NCBI GenBank assembly: GCA_000376725.2
Contig: KZ308166.1
Coordinates: 1,071,714 to 1,135,713 of the forward strand
Direction of reading: 5' to 3'
Origin: Ladona fulva
Lineage: Eukaryota > Arthropoda > Insecta > Odonata > Libellulidae
Length of the DNA: 64,000 nucleotides
This document shows positions 48,053-59,767 of the stretch, one piece after another. Made by a program: the position numbers and the translations under genes. The notes beneath the pieces are model-generated. The model saw only the letters and a list, made by a program, of their open reading frames with translations, did no database searches and was not told where the DNA came from. Numbering within the stretch: the first letter of the stretch is position 1; each line of letters begins with the position of its first letter.

Positions 48053-48619
48053 GGAAAACTGTGAACTCTGGATATTTTAGCTATTTATGTATCTGGGATT
48101 GCTATGCCTAAACCTCAACAAGGCTACTAAGCAGGCATTAGCTTCTATAAAGACTTCGCGGGCCGCACATACATATTGAACATAAAAATTCTGCAGATAT
48201 CAATAACTTAATTGTGAACGTACGTTGAAATTATACTAACGAAAGAAAAGACATTGTTACAATTTTTAGGTGAAACTCCAATACACCTACCTTTTTTCCA
48301 TGTCGGTTATCAAGTTTAGAATGGAATATTGTTCAGGAGAAAATTAGCTCTTGAGCCGTAATGGGTGTGAAAGTGAGGAAAGTGCTGAAAAGTCGTGATT
48401 CCAGAGAATCTCGGTGTATAGAGAGAATTCAAAGAAAATAAAAATCTATGTTGCATAGGATTTCAAACTTCTATGCTCCTCTTAAGAGGTCAGAATATTC
48501 CAACTGATTTTTCGCTCACTTTTAGTTCAACTACTGAAACCCATTTGAGAAGTTAAATTTTATAGATTCAGTGGAAACCTAACTACATTAGCAGGAAAAG
48601 GGTTTTGGTGATTTGGTAC
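48053..48619. other. Non-coding DNA, no further feature
   Basis: Apart from the shared 15-base motif near 48152 nothing was recognised. Confidence 0.5.
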
Positions 48620-48725
48620 GATAAGGCGTGCACCTAGGAAAATTCCCAAGGAGAAACGGACATGAAAAAAGTCTCCCAATTGCCGGTCGGTTGCTCTATC
48701 CATTGAGCTATTCCACCAGAAGATT
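48620..48725 (-). mobile_element. tRNA-derived SINE, family D, copy 2 (B-box deleted)
   Basis: On the minus strand GGTGGAATAGCTCAATGGAT, then AGAGCAACCGACCGGCAATTG, is a clear D-arm and anticodon-arm region. After GGGAGAC it jumps to TTTTTTCATGTCCGTTTCTC, the body shared with the 14.6-kb copy. The T-arm with the B-box, present at 14660-14680, is missing, so the polymerase III promoter would be broken. Confidence 0.55.
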
Positions 48726-49098
48726 TCTCCAAGCCGTTAGGGAGACTTTGTAGGTATAGGGCGCGTGATATTACAAATTTTACAAACAAGTACCTATTCG
48801 CCAGTCTTCCCTGAAAGTATTTCTCTTTATGTAAGCTTCATTTCAGTGCTGGCAACAGTTAAGTCCACGGCGTTTCATCTATTTGAGGGATATATGGCGT
48901 ATGGCCCATCCAGGCGGCATTCGCCGTCTGTGACATGCGGTCTTCGCAACGACTCCTACGCCCCCGCATTCACTTTTCCAGGCCGGACTCTGCTACTTCT
49001 TTATCCAGGTAGCTTTCCATATTCATCACAATGGTGGGTGAACACCGATACATATTGGATCTCGGCTATAAGGGGCTATATCTCGTTTGCCCTTTTGG

Positions 49099-49212
49099 CA
49101 ACAGTAGTAGGTAATTTGCACATTTTGAATGAGTGCCTTCACCGAGCGTCGAACTCGGGACCACCTTCTCCAAAGGCGAACGCATTACCCACTTGGCTAT
49201 CCGGAATTTAGC
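49099..49212 (-). mobile_element. tRNA-derived SINE, family A, minus-strand copy with shortened body
   Basis: The reverse complement has AAATTCCGGATAGCCAAGTG, GCGTTCGCCTTTGG and CCCGAGTTCGACGCTCGGTG (B-box), then a CAAATTACCTACTACTGTTG end. The CTGTCGAAG/TTTTAACA block is absent, so the body is partly deleted. The 148-codon plus frame at 48765-49211 ends in this element and is not treated as a gene. Confidence 0.6.
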
Positions 49213-50646
49213 CACATGACATCAGGTTTGGTATGGCTTCGTCTGAAATTTTTCCCTCAATTTTAATGTTACTTTTTCCAATTAATTTTATTTTTATCAA
49301 AATCTGACTTTGATTACTTGGCATTAAGCTGATTAAATAAACATTTTTCGATTTTAAATTGCAAAATACTGTATTTCCATTCCTGGGAGGAGGTGGATTA
49401 CGCAGCTAAGAGAGTACAGGTAAGAATGCACATGTACAGCTAAGAAAGAACTTTGCAGGACGAGTGAGCGATCGTTATTGCAAGCATTTAAGCAATTTTG
49501 AACGATCGGCATGGAATTACATTCATACCAATCAGCCGAGGCATCAATTAGCAGAGAAGCCCGAGTTATTTTTATCACCACCTCAGTAGCATACTAATTT
49601 GGGTGGGCATGCATATTCGAATCACCTTAAAATTTTTTTCTCCTCACCCGTCCATCCTCGTCACCCTCTACCGAACCCTCATTTTTTCCTTCTCGAGAGA
49701 GGAAAAACTCTTCCTCGACCTACGGAAGCTTTGAGTTCGCGCCTTTGATGATAACCTTCTGTGCTTCAACGCCTCCGTTGGGTCTTACCCCTCGGGCTGA
49801 CGGGGCAAAAGGAGGCGAGGAAAAAAAGGGTTAGAGCAGCGCGAGTCACCAACAGTGGTCGATTGGAAGGGGTAGTTGTTATCGAACACGCGAACATCAT
49901 TAAGAAGTGGTGGAGAGGAAAAGGCATGGAACGTGGATGGGCTGGAGAGCGAAGCTTTTTTATTAATCTCCCCTCCGATGCGGGTAAAGGTTGCAGGAGG
50001 GAGAAGCGGAGAAATAAGAGTGGAGTAGGAAGTGGGTAGGGATAGTTTAGATGGGGTCGCGGTCGCAAAACGATCCTGTGTTATCGAATCACGTGGGGTA
50101 GGTTACTAAATACCATTCTCTTTTTACCTCCTATTTAATTTCTATTCTGTATCGTTTTTTGCCCTTCCTTTTGCTATTTCTTATGTTATCGCTTCCTTTT
50201 GTTAATTTATTTCCTCTCTCCCTTTTACCAGCATTCTCTTTTTGTGCTTGCCATAAATTTGGATTATTAACTTATGTAACACGTCCCATATTATCGAACT
50301 CATTTTATTGCGGAAATCAGTTGTGACTCGCGATGCGATGCTTTTTTCCCTTTATCATAATAGCAATGGAGAATGCATGAAATCCTTCGCTTTAGTCTCG
50401 TCTAAGCATCGTTTCAATTCACAGCCTATTACGCAAGACTGCGTAAATTTCTTCAGAGGAATAGAAGGAAATCAAAATGCTCCAAAATCAGTGTCAAAGA
50501 AACGAAGGCATGCGTAAATTCAGTCATATAACGGAAACAGATTGAACTGTTTTATTAGGTATAGGTATTGGTAGGATTTACCGATAGAATTTTCAATTAT
50601 TTGAAGGATAACGGGATTTTTCAGTTCTTTTTGTAAAATTCGGTGT
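49213..50646. other. Non-coding DNA including a GC-elevated purine-rich patch at about 49640-50060
   Basis: The patch 49760-50050 has open frames of 92 and 100 codons on opposite strands over the same bases, typical of GC-rich non-coding DNA. No gene, tRNA-like box or repeat assigned. Confidence 0.45.
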
Positions 50647-50790
50647 ACATCTACATAAATACCCTACAAGCCGCCTTATGACGTGTGGCAGGGGGTGTAA
50701 ACACCAAGCGTTCGAGTTACGTCTTTAGCTTATTGTTGTCACGTATCGATCACGGAAAGAATTAATCCCTAAAACGACTTGTCCTCGCAT
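50647..50790 (+). repeat. Dispersed repeat family F, reference plus-strand copy
   Basis: The order of blocks is ACATCTACATAAATACCC, TACAAGCCGCC, GTGTGGCAGGGGGTGTAAAC, CAAGCGTTCGAGTTACG, TTTAGCTTATTGTTG, then AAAACGACTTGTCCTCGCAT. Other copies at 17.4, 22.7, 28.2 and 39.9 kb match parts in the same order. The CTACATCTACATAAATACC start is the most constant part and likely marks one terminus. The class is unknown, with no coding content. Confidence 0.65.
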
Positions 50791-53700
50791 CTATTCCTCT
50801 CATTTTTGTGTATATCTATACCGGTAAAAAATGTACTTCTTTTTCTAATGTCAATGAACAATAAGATACATTACAGGTTTAAAAACACTCCTTAAGCCGT
50901 ATTTCGGCAGGCGGAACTCACGTTAAGAGACAAACTGGAAGCTCCGGATTACCGATTTCTGGAAATTTCCGATTACCGATTTTTGGGACTTCCCAGCACC
51001 ATTAACATTCATTAACAGCTGTGTTCCAACTTTCTTTTCTTTCAATAAGATACTTCTAATAAAGTTTCTAAGACTTATTTCTCCTGTCACTCGATGTATC
51101 TGCTGATGATTATGATGATGAATTTGGTTGTGGCATTTAAAGCCGTATGCCTCTCCTGCTGCCAATCCTTATTGAGAAGATTGGGCGTTTTCCGGGATCA
51201 ATCCCGGGAATGCCTCCGCCGATGACAGACAAGCAGCAAATCAGTCTAAGAGGAAGCTCCATATACTTAGCAATCTTTAAAAGTTAGCAAACTTATATTA
51301 TGTGAATCAACAAAAACTGTGATGGGCTTATCTATTTATAAAGAGAAAAGAATATTTTCATTGGCTTCGTAAATATCCTTGTGCTGTACTTAGATACATA
51401 GCGCTGCCACCAGGCCAAAAATCCAAATTGCAGCGTGAATTCAAATAAATAAATATAAATAAATAACTATGAATATGTACTGAGCACGCTTTATGAATAT
51501 GTACATTAATAAAAGAAAGCTTCTTTGAGAAAATAAAGAGAAGGGAGAGGTTTACTTATAAACTAAAAGTGTGACTAAATATGAGATAAATAAGATAATG
51601 AGATCAATGATGAGGAACTATAATTGAAATTAAAACTAAACTTATATCTTGCATGCTCATGGCAGTGAGTGCAAACATCGAGTGGTTAGGGGTTAAAGGG
51701 TTACCTTGCTTCATTTTTTCCGTCTTTGATTTAAAACGTTATGCACAAGTCATCGATACATAAGGAAGAGCAAACTGTGAATGAATTAATAAAATATCTG
51801 AGACACTCAGATAAATCGAAGGCTTTAGAGATTCTTCTTCAATATCCAAGTTTTCCCTCCATGGTACTCTCTATTCATAAAATAGTTTATGACATTTATT
51901 TTGCTCACGTACTAGTTAGTCGGTGGTGTGACTTTTCCTCCTCTTTAACCTTTAAACGCAATTCATCAAGCATGACATTTTTACAAACGGATATTTAGCT
52001 TTCGATGAGTTGTGATTCGGTGAAGCGTGATTTTGCTGAATCTAGATCGGTGGTTCCCCTGAGCTGGACAGGATTCTTTCCTTTCACTTTCAAAAACCCA
52101 CATGACAGCGAGGATCGAAGATCCTCTTCCATTCTGCTTTTCAATATTTAATTCTCAGGAAACTATTGTAAAATATTTTTACGAACTATCGAGTCTATTG
52201 AGGTAGGAAAGTAATATTATTAAAAATATAACCGTCAGATTTCTATGGGCGAGAGAGTGAGAAAGGACCTGTAAGCTCCCTCACTATGCAAAACAGTGTC
52301 CGGGGTTTGCTTATTTGATAAGAATGAATGAATATTCAATACGTTCGCGAATTATTTTTTGCACGCTGCGTGATGTCGAGAAATATGAAGGGTTAGGAGT
52401 TTGCCTGGAATAAAGTATGGGGGAGAGAATGTCCTTGGCAAATGCCAAGGACGTAACAGGAACTAAAAATGCACAGAAGTATTTCTCTGCATTACAACGA
52501 TGCACTACTAGAGTCAGTGGTCATGAGAAGCCTTCCTAACTTCATTCTATTTACGTTCTTTCCATTGCCATAACGCTAAACTTTGTACCACTCCATGACT
52601 TGGAACTTTCCATGCTTAAGCTATTCCAGTCAAGGTTTGCGAGGTATTTAAATTTATGGCTATACCGAAGAACTTGAGAAACTCAAAAACCTGAGAATCG
52701 AAAAAACATCCGAGTTAAGATAGCAATGCCTCCGATTTAATGTCAGTGGGCTTGGCATAAAAATTGCTACATTCGAAGAAATGTCATAAAAATGCTAGCC
52801 ATCACGTACCCCCACTTACGTTAACTGCAACGTAAATGCCAGAATACACTTTATCCTCCTGCCTTTTTCTGCTAATTTTTCGCCATTAAAATAACTAATA
52901 TCCCCCAGAGCATTCCCCCAGTACATATTCAATCGACTGGAAGAAAATGATTACGATTTGACGGTAATATACGACTTTGGAAAAAGAAATAAATAAAATT
53001 TTAATTTTAAATAATTTTTTGTAAACTTTATACTGTTCTCTGTATTTGGAATAGCAAATAGCTGGCATTTTCTGCGACCACAACTAAACTTAAAACTTAG
53101 AAGACCGTTGTTAAACATTGGCAGGTAACCATCGTATGTCAGCTTATTCATAAGCTAAATGGCGGAAAATAGGATCACTTTACTTGGACTGGAAATTCAA
53201 ATAGAAATGCATCAAAACGATTGTACTAGATCGAAAAACTAGAAACAATGTAGCAAGCGAAGTACTATGAGGAGCTCAATTTAATTGAAGACCGACGCTA
53301 GACTATTCCATTAGTGAGCCCCCACCCCCAATTCCAAATAGGTATTTCTTAACCACAATGTTACAGGAAAATTTATTGAAAGGTTCTTCAGAGGCTAGAG
53401 TACCATAAGACAGTATATACAAAAAAAGGCCAGATTTTGAAGCCCTAGAGTTCATAGGTAAATTCTGCCCTGCAACGAGAATGCCTGAGTAACTGACAGA
53501 TACATATTTCTTGCTTGCGCCGAATACGCACGGACTGACAGCTGAAGCGGATTTTTTCTCAATGGCAAACGCGCCGAAAAAAGATCGTAAAAACAATCCA
53601 CCTGATGAAGTAGATAGAATTGTTTGGTCTGGAAGAGCAGGGCGTCTCGTAATCCCGACTGGATCGCAATAAATAAAAGTACGCAATAAAAGTATGGCAG

Positions 53701-53900
53701 GTGATCGCGTACAACCGATTAATTCCCGATAACGGAGCATTATTATTCCAAAGCCAAACAACAGATTCGAATGCCTTCGCAGTACGCAGCAAACAGTCCC
53801 TGATCTTTCCGAGCTCTCCCGTCAGCGTGAATAATTTCCAGAGACGGGATTAATATCTATTTTTTCAGCAACGACATAAAAAAGACGGAGTGGAAATTAT
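50791..53900. other. Non-coding DNA with a few decayed repeat remnants
   Basis: CCCGGGATTGATCCCGG-like sequence (minus strand, near 51195-51213) resembles a decayed tRNA T-arm. An (AAAT)n tail lies at about 51442-51466, as SINEs often end. The two are 230 bp apart and cannot be joined into one element. Frames up to 152 codons (53303-53761, minus) have no recognised domain. Confidence 0.4.
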
Positions 53901-54720
53901 TTGAAATTCAAGAAAGGCGATAAGATCGAAATCATTTCGAATCATAATGCATTTTGTCCCAGGCGCAACGTCCGCTGCATTTAGAGTATATTATATTTAT
54001 ATGCGGAGCGCCAATCGCTTTACCGAGAAGATCTCTTGCTTGGATACCAATCAGTGGAGTGCGAGCGTGAGATCCAAATTCGAGAGAGAGTTGCAGCGGG
54101 AGCCGTCCGAATTACGGATTTTAATTGCCGCTGTAAAATCTCGGTGGCGAGAAGGTGCCGCTGCGTATCGGGAGGCGGAAATGTATTTGGGAAACTGCGG
54201 TTAATTGCCTCTCAGCTTGTAGCGGAAGGAGATAAGGTCGGGACACACGAGCTGAGCCACGGAGATAACGCGAAAGAAGCCAAGTGAAAAAAATAAATAG
54301 ATGCTCATTGGGCCATTATCGGAAGGAGCACTGGAAAAAATTAACGCGGAATGCGATCCTGCGAGAATCTCCGGAGCATTTTCGCTCGTAAAAAAGAATC
54401 CATTTTCTACTCCGCTTTCGCAGTCTGCATAAACGTTCCTTCTCTCGCTGAAAGTGGAGAAATGCGATCGGGTTCACTAACATTCTGCGGTCGTTCCGTC
54501 GCTGCAATCATAAATTTTCTGAGAGCGTCATCCGCGCAAATTTGAGGATCGGTTTTCGTGATGCTGCTAATTTTCCCTGGGCAATTAGTCAAGCTGGAAT
54601 TCCTCGAGTTATGTCCACTAAAAGTATGTAACGTTGAAACTCTGTTGCGAGAAGGTAAAATTAGACTGGAGGGTGCCCCATGAACGAGGAGGTTATGCAT
54701 CGCTCAACGATTAGCAGCTG
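53900..54720. other. GC- and CpG-elevated segment, possible host sequence
   Basis: Composition rises and CpG is frequent (for example GGTGGCGAGAAGGTGCCGCT near 54142). Frames of 85, 83, 64 and 97 codons overlap on both strands, none with a domain I can name. It could hold a regulatory element or untranslated exon; nothing in the sequence decides. Confidence 0.35.
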
Positions 54721-56630
54721 AAATCATAAAATCAATCGTAAAATCGAAGCCGTCATATGCAGTACACCTTTTTCTCCACTTCATAAATTTTCTCCGCGTG
54801 AGGTTTTTCTTTTTCGAGGGTGATTCCAGAACAGTAATGGACGTGCTTCTTTAGCCCAGAAAAATAATCGAAGTAGAAATGTCTACTATGCTTTTATAGC
54901 GATTTTTTTGGAAAGACTGCTTATTCCTTTCGCTCGGAAGTGGTTTTTCCTTCAATAAATCCACAAACGTATCGCATATATCTTCCATCTATAACTATGG
55001 ATTTATCTAATTTCTCTTTCAAGGAACTAAGAGAAAATACATTATGTTTATAATTGCAATGGAACGCATATTTTTGCATCATAAAGCTCTTGTAATAAAT
55101 TTGACGGCGAATATTTTCATAAAGTTTTCAATTATCTCTGCATCCATACTAAGAATATTTTAAGCTCCAGAGCAGCTCTTATTTCATGTTTATAGTGAAG
55201 CTCAGACATTACAAGCGTGAGAGAATTTGACTACACAACCCATTCATTGGGAGAATCGAAACGGAAAATGCATGTTATTGAAATGAATAACTATCTTTTA
55301 CTTCGAATGTAAATATTAAATGTATTACTAAAACAGATCAAAGCAATTTATGCCTGAATTTTAACGTATACATTTTGTCATCTTTCCCTTTTAGCGATTA
55401 TTTATCACTTAAAATTAAATTACCACGTGTTAAACTCTGTTGAATATAGGAATTAATAAACGCATGAAATGAGATTTTTTAGTCATTGTTTTGACAGTGT
55501 TCTGATCTGTTTCTGTGGCGATATTATTGCTGTATCGATCTAAACTTGATCTAAAATATCTCTCCTTGTTTTTGATGTCTTAAATAGTTGATATGGTACA
55601 TGATTTGCATGTTTTAAAAATACAACCATCTCAACACGGAAAGAGATTGTAAGAAATCGCCATATACCCATATTAGAACCATGGGTAAGTGAAAATTTCG
55701 TGAAAATATGCGGAAGAAGCATTTGAATCGGACTTCCTACGGCATACTCAGTTCAAGAACCCATGGCCTTTACAAACACCTAACGTGGGCTATGAAGGTG
55801 ACTTGGAAATAAGAAAAGTAGAGCTCCTCTGTGGCCAAAAATCAGATTTAGCACAGTAACCAAAGGTTGCTGACCCAATGATGTCATAGCTTCAAGAAAC
55901 CTCATAAAGATAACTTAATTTTAGCTAATGGAAAAGTTAATTTTACACATAAAATACGCAGGGCTGCTGAAAATTAAAAATAGTCTCATTACTACCCTAT
56001 CTGTAAAGTCTTCAGAAAATCTGACGGTGAGTCAAAACTCTCCCCGGTTGTTTACATAATTATAAAGGGGCAGACAACGTTCCTTATTTCTGCTACACGG
56101 TCATCGTCCACTTGACAGCTACTTTTTTCTCTTGACTACTGGCAGGCATCCAATCCCTCACGTGAAAGAGGTTAGCGTTCAACATCTCTTGAATAGCGCC
56201 ACTGTTTTTATTCGTCACTTAAAATCACGCGCTTCAAATTGAAAGGAGAAAGTGTGTTTCTGTTTGAGAAAGCCCACCTTGTTCCATGAAGCGTTCCAGA
56301 ATGTATTCTTTTGTGTGAGATGATTTATCTCCTGACTTGAGTGGATTTTGTTACGTAGAGATTGTGTACATTAAGGATGTGCAAGCTATGACACATCCCC
56401 AACCGCAAAATTGAAGCATTAAATAATTATAGGAACATTAAACCCAGAGAAAATAAACTATTAACCCATGTAAATATTTACATGTATATCTACATAATTA
56501 TGTATAGTTGTAGTAATGCGATTATTTTTGCTCGACAGTTCTATGTTGGTGACACGAGGATATAGTAAACATAAAGATAGCAATAGTGGCCAAATTTCTC
56601 CACGGACCACTAAAAGCTTGTCGTGAATCG
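54721..56630. other. AT-rich non-coding DNA, no gene seen
   Basis: No frame over 65 codons and no repeat recognised. Confidence 0.6.
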
Positions 56631-56775
56631 TGGGTAGTGGCAGTATTGTTAAAACTGCTTCGACAGCTACGGCTAAATTTGCACATAAGGGCTCCCACCC
56701 GTTGGGGGGTCGAACCCGGGACCGCTTTCACCAAAGTCGAACTCGCTGCCCCCATGATTAACCGGGAGCCCACGG
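56631..56775 (-). mobile_element. tRNA-derived SINE, family A, minus-strand copy
   Basis: The reverse complement reads GTGGGCTCCCGGTTAATCAT, GGTGAAAGCGGTCCCGGGTT plus CGA (B-box), GGGTGGGAGCCC, then GTAGCTGTCGAAGCAGTTTT and AACAATACTGCCACTACCCA. Both tail blocks are well preserved. Overlapping frames on both strands (56522-56773 minus, 56586-56840 plus) are its shadows. Confidence 0.7.
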
Positions 56776-57090
56776 ATCACCCGTTGGTGACCGCTAGTAT
56801 AGAGGTCACTACATTGGGATTCATCGTCAAATTACACTAGGTAATTACTCATCATCCATTTCGTAGACTGCAACTAAGTATTTAGCCAGCCAGCAAGACG
56901 GAATGACCAAATAGAATGCTTTTATTAAGAGCCATTCATATCTCACATATCCTTTCATCGCAGTTATAAGACAACAGTAAACTAAACATATATTTTTCTC
57001 TACCTACTACCAAAAGAAAAATTAAACCTATCAAGTAGTAGCAGCAGGAAACTCATTTCTATGTACAGAATAGATCGAGTACTTCATCGG
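56776..57090. other. Non-coding DNA, no feature
   Basis: AT-rich, nothing recognised. Confidence 0.5.
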
Positions 57091-57690
57091 TCACAAATTT
57101 CTCCGGCGGAATCCATTCAGCGAGGAGGACATTCGGATGACACCACTACAGCTCAGCGTCATACGCCGCGAACATGACTCGTAAACCTCACTGGAAGAAT
57201 TTCCTTCGCGAGCGCCACTCCGAATGGAAAGAAAGGGAGAAAGAGAGAGAGGACGCGCACACATCCATTCATTGCGAGCAATGTTTTCCGCGGCCGATGC
57301 CAAAGCCGAAGAGTTGTTCGAAGGGAGAAGACAAGAGGCGGCCGCCACCTGCCTCTCGAGTAAGAAATCCAGCCGGTGGCCAAAGGGAGGCCAATCGTAT
57401 TGGACACGATAAACAATCGCGGGCATTAATCGGGGAGGTGGAGAAGGAAAGGTGCGCGGAGAGGGCGCGAGAAACAAATGGCGACGTCGGCGGAGGAGAT
57501 GCAAAAGGTGGAGGGATGAAACGATAATGAGCGGAGAGAAAATGGGATGGCTCGAGGAGAGAGGAAACCTTGAGGGAGAGGCTTGCACTTCCGGATTTCT
57601 CGGGTTCCGAGGACAAATGAGGTCGTTCGGGAAAACGCATTCTTTCGTCCTTTTCGCTGCACAATTGGTTTATCGGACGAATTAGCGGTG
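57091..57690. other. GC-rich, CpG-containing island with purine-rich plus strand
   Basis: About 600 bp with much higher GC than the surroundings, including CCGCGGCCG and GGCGGCCGCC. At least five open frames overlap on both strands, up to 165 codons (57091-57588, minus). This is the most promoter- or 5'-exon-like island in the window. A plus-strand candidate exon inside it is listed separately. Confidence 0.45.
57224..57412 (+). CDS. Candidate 5' coding exon of an unknown gene (weak)
   Basis: The frame starts at an ATG at 57224 and has a second in-frame ATG at about 57281. From the second ATG the product begins MFSAADAKAEELFEGRR, and most codons end in G or C (GCC, GAG, TTC), unlike the shadow frames nearby. 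GTAAGA at 57360-57365 is a good splice-donor match; the frame runs on another 16 codons to a stop. The purine-rich leader before the second ATG would suit a 5' untranslated region. No domain is recognised. GC-rich composition alone could produce this, and two minus-strand frames cover the same bases, so the call is tentative. Confidence 0.2.
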   Translation: MERKGERERGRAHIHSLRAMFSAADAKAEELFEGRRQEAAATCLSSKKSSRWPKGGQSYWTR

Positions 57691-59479
57691 GAGACGAAAA
57701 GCAGACGTCTTAGCGGGAGATTGTCTCATCGAAACAGTTGAATTGCTTGTCGTTTTATGCAATTAATGATTCTCTAGGGGAGATGTACATACCAATACGC
57801 CGTGACTCGTTAGCCGATTGTCATTCGAAATTGCTCAAATTTCACCAAAATTGCTCAAATTTCACCATGTTTATTTTCGTTAATTGTTACCACGTCTATT
57901 CTTCCTTGTTCCCTGTCCTTGGTAAATAGTCTATTGTAAGAATATATTCGAATTCGCTCATCTCCATTAGTTTTTTTTTTTTTTCAAAAAAATAACAGTT
58001 AAAATTTCCATGGCCGATAGGGGGGTTACTGCCGAGACACTAATTCTTTCAAACGTGGCCGTTTAAAACGAGTCACTTTAAAATTCTCCTGGGTATTTAG
58101 CTTTAAATTGCCGGTTTACCTACTCGCAAGCGCTGAGAATCAGGGTACGAATGCTTGTAATAACAAGTACACATTTACGAACCCTCTGAGATAAAGTTGA
58201 CAAATTTCGTATTAATACAAATTATCTGTTTGTTTATTCTCCATCTATTTTGCTTGTATTGAATAGAATTTCTGTACTATAAATTAATGGTTCGGAACAT
58301 AATAGGCAAACCACTCCCTCCTTTGCTCATTTTTCTGTTTCGCCAACCCCCTAAATTTTGATTTGGTACATTAAGATACTGCGAAACTATGAAGTTTGTA
58401 TATATCGAAAATTGTTGCTTGTGGGTTGCGTTAATCGAAATTTAATTCGCAAGAAACCACCTGATTTCAAAATGATGGGACAGAATTCCATAGTCTGATA
58501 AGAAGTCGCCACTGATGGTTAAATTAGTTTCTGTTTAAAAGAACTCTAGAAACCAATAACAATGTGATTTCTACCCTATGCGCAATTCGCCAGCAATGGT
58601 ACCCTCCTCATGGACCAGAGCAGAGTAGATTCTTCCATTAGTGGTGGAATGCGCATAACTATTCAATGTAATGAATTTGTTCATTATTTACATATATTTG
58701 GTATGTAGAATTTTCTAGTCTTTAAATTATACATATGAATTCTCAGTCTGACTGAAATTTCCTTCCCTCGATTCTCTAATTTAATTTATTGTTTGAACCT
58801 GTCAAAATAGCGAATAGGAAATATATAAAGCTACAATTTTCTTATCAGCAATTATCAACATTATTGAAAACACTTACTTACCGATGTTAGGCCTTATTAG
58901 CAATATTTTTAAATCAAGAGTGCACGAACCTTTATGGTCGCGAGATGCTTTTCCGGGGGCTTCGTGCTTCTCTGACAAACTTTTTTGTAGATTTTTTTTG
59001 GAAACCTGCAAGTAATAGATTGTTTAAGTTTTAATCTTTCATTTCTTCACTATTATGACAAAATTTCATAGCGTGAATCCCCATTCAAAGAAATAAAATC
59101 TCTAAGAGGCAATAAAAATACTTTAATATTTAACATGTAATTTAGAAATTTAGAACAAATCCAAGACATTATACGGGCTTCATTTGCTAAGTATAGATTA
59201 TTAAGTATATTCCACACATTTTAGACCGCAGTGTCCAATTTTAACACTCCTCTGTGAAACTGATATTACGTTGTATGCGTGCAAAGTATTCCAAGATGTA
59301 CCAGAAGTGGCAGAGTTTAAAAATCAGTGCTCTACTAAAGTCACCTCTTTCGACTTTCGTATTAGCTTGAACCGAAAAAGACAATACAACGATATATACA
59401 AATATATAGGGAAAGTTCAGGGAAAGAAATGGTTCATCGATCTCTCGTAAGATTCAATTGTAATTTCAAATCTCCCATG
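57691..59479. other. AT-rich non-coding DNA with one short tandem repeat
   Basis: A 14-T run lies at 57971-57984. Otherwise no gene or dispersed repeat was recognised in this stretch. Confidence 0.55.
57828..57867. repeat. Exact 20-bp tandem duplication
   Basis: AAATTGCTCAAATTTCACCA is repeated twice head to tail (57828-57847 and 57848-57867). Confidence 0.85.
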
Positions 59480-59767
59480 CAGGGCGATAAGGCGATCTGG
59501 CCGGTCGCCCGGAGCGGCGCAATTTGTGGGGCGCTGGACGTCCAGTTTTTGCAGAAACCTTTGTGATATTTCTATTAACAAAACATATATAGAATAACAA
59601 GTAATAAAAAGTAATTGGCAACATCTTAATAAATATTACTGTTGACATATTTTAATGAATTCAAAAAAATCGTGTCTTGAAAATTCGGAGCATTTTAAAA
59701 ATTTGATTTTTTTAAGTATTACTAGGAGAGGCGTAGCCCGGGCCTAGTACATCTTGAGCCGGCCCTG
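59480..59767. mobile_element. hAT-type miniature inverted-repeat transposon, 288 bp
   Basis: The left end begins CAGGGCGATAAGG and the reverse complement of the right end begins CAGGGCCGGCTCAAG. The octamers flanking it are CTCCCATG (59472-59479) and CTCCCATA (59768-59775), a 7 of 8 match, as expected for a hAT 8-bp target duplication. Both ends are GC-rich (GGCCGGTCGCCCGG left, GCCCGGGC right) and the middle is AT-rich. No transposase is encoded; the 60-codon minus frame over the left half is spurious. A related end may exist at 13385-13435. Confidence 0.8.

Noticed and set aside
48765..49211. 148-codon plus-strand open frame
   Set aside because: Its end runs through a family A SINE, and the translation there is the usual shadow of a tRNA-like head. 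The rest has no domain.
53303..53761. 152-codon minus-strand frame
   Set aside because: No recognised domain, overlapped by a second minus-strand frame; no splice or start context to support it.
57174..57664. Five or more overlapping open frames on both strands of the GC island
   Set aside because: Mutually overlapping frames reflect the scarcity of AT-rich stop codons in GC-rich DNA; only the codon-biased frame at 57224 is kept, as a weak candidate.
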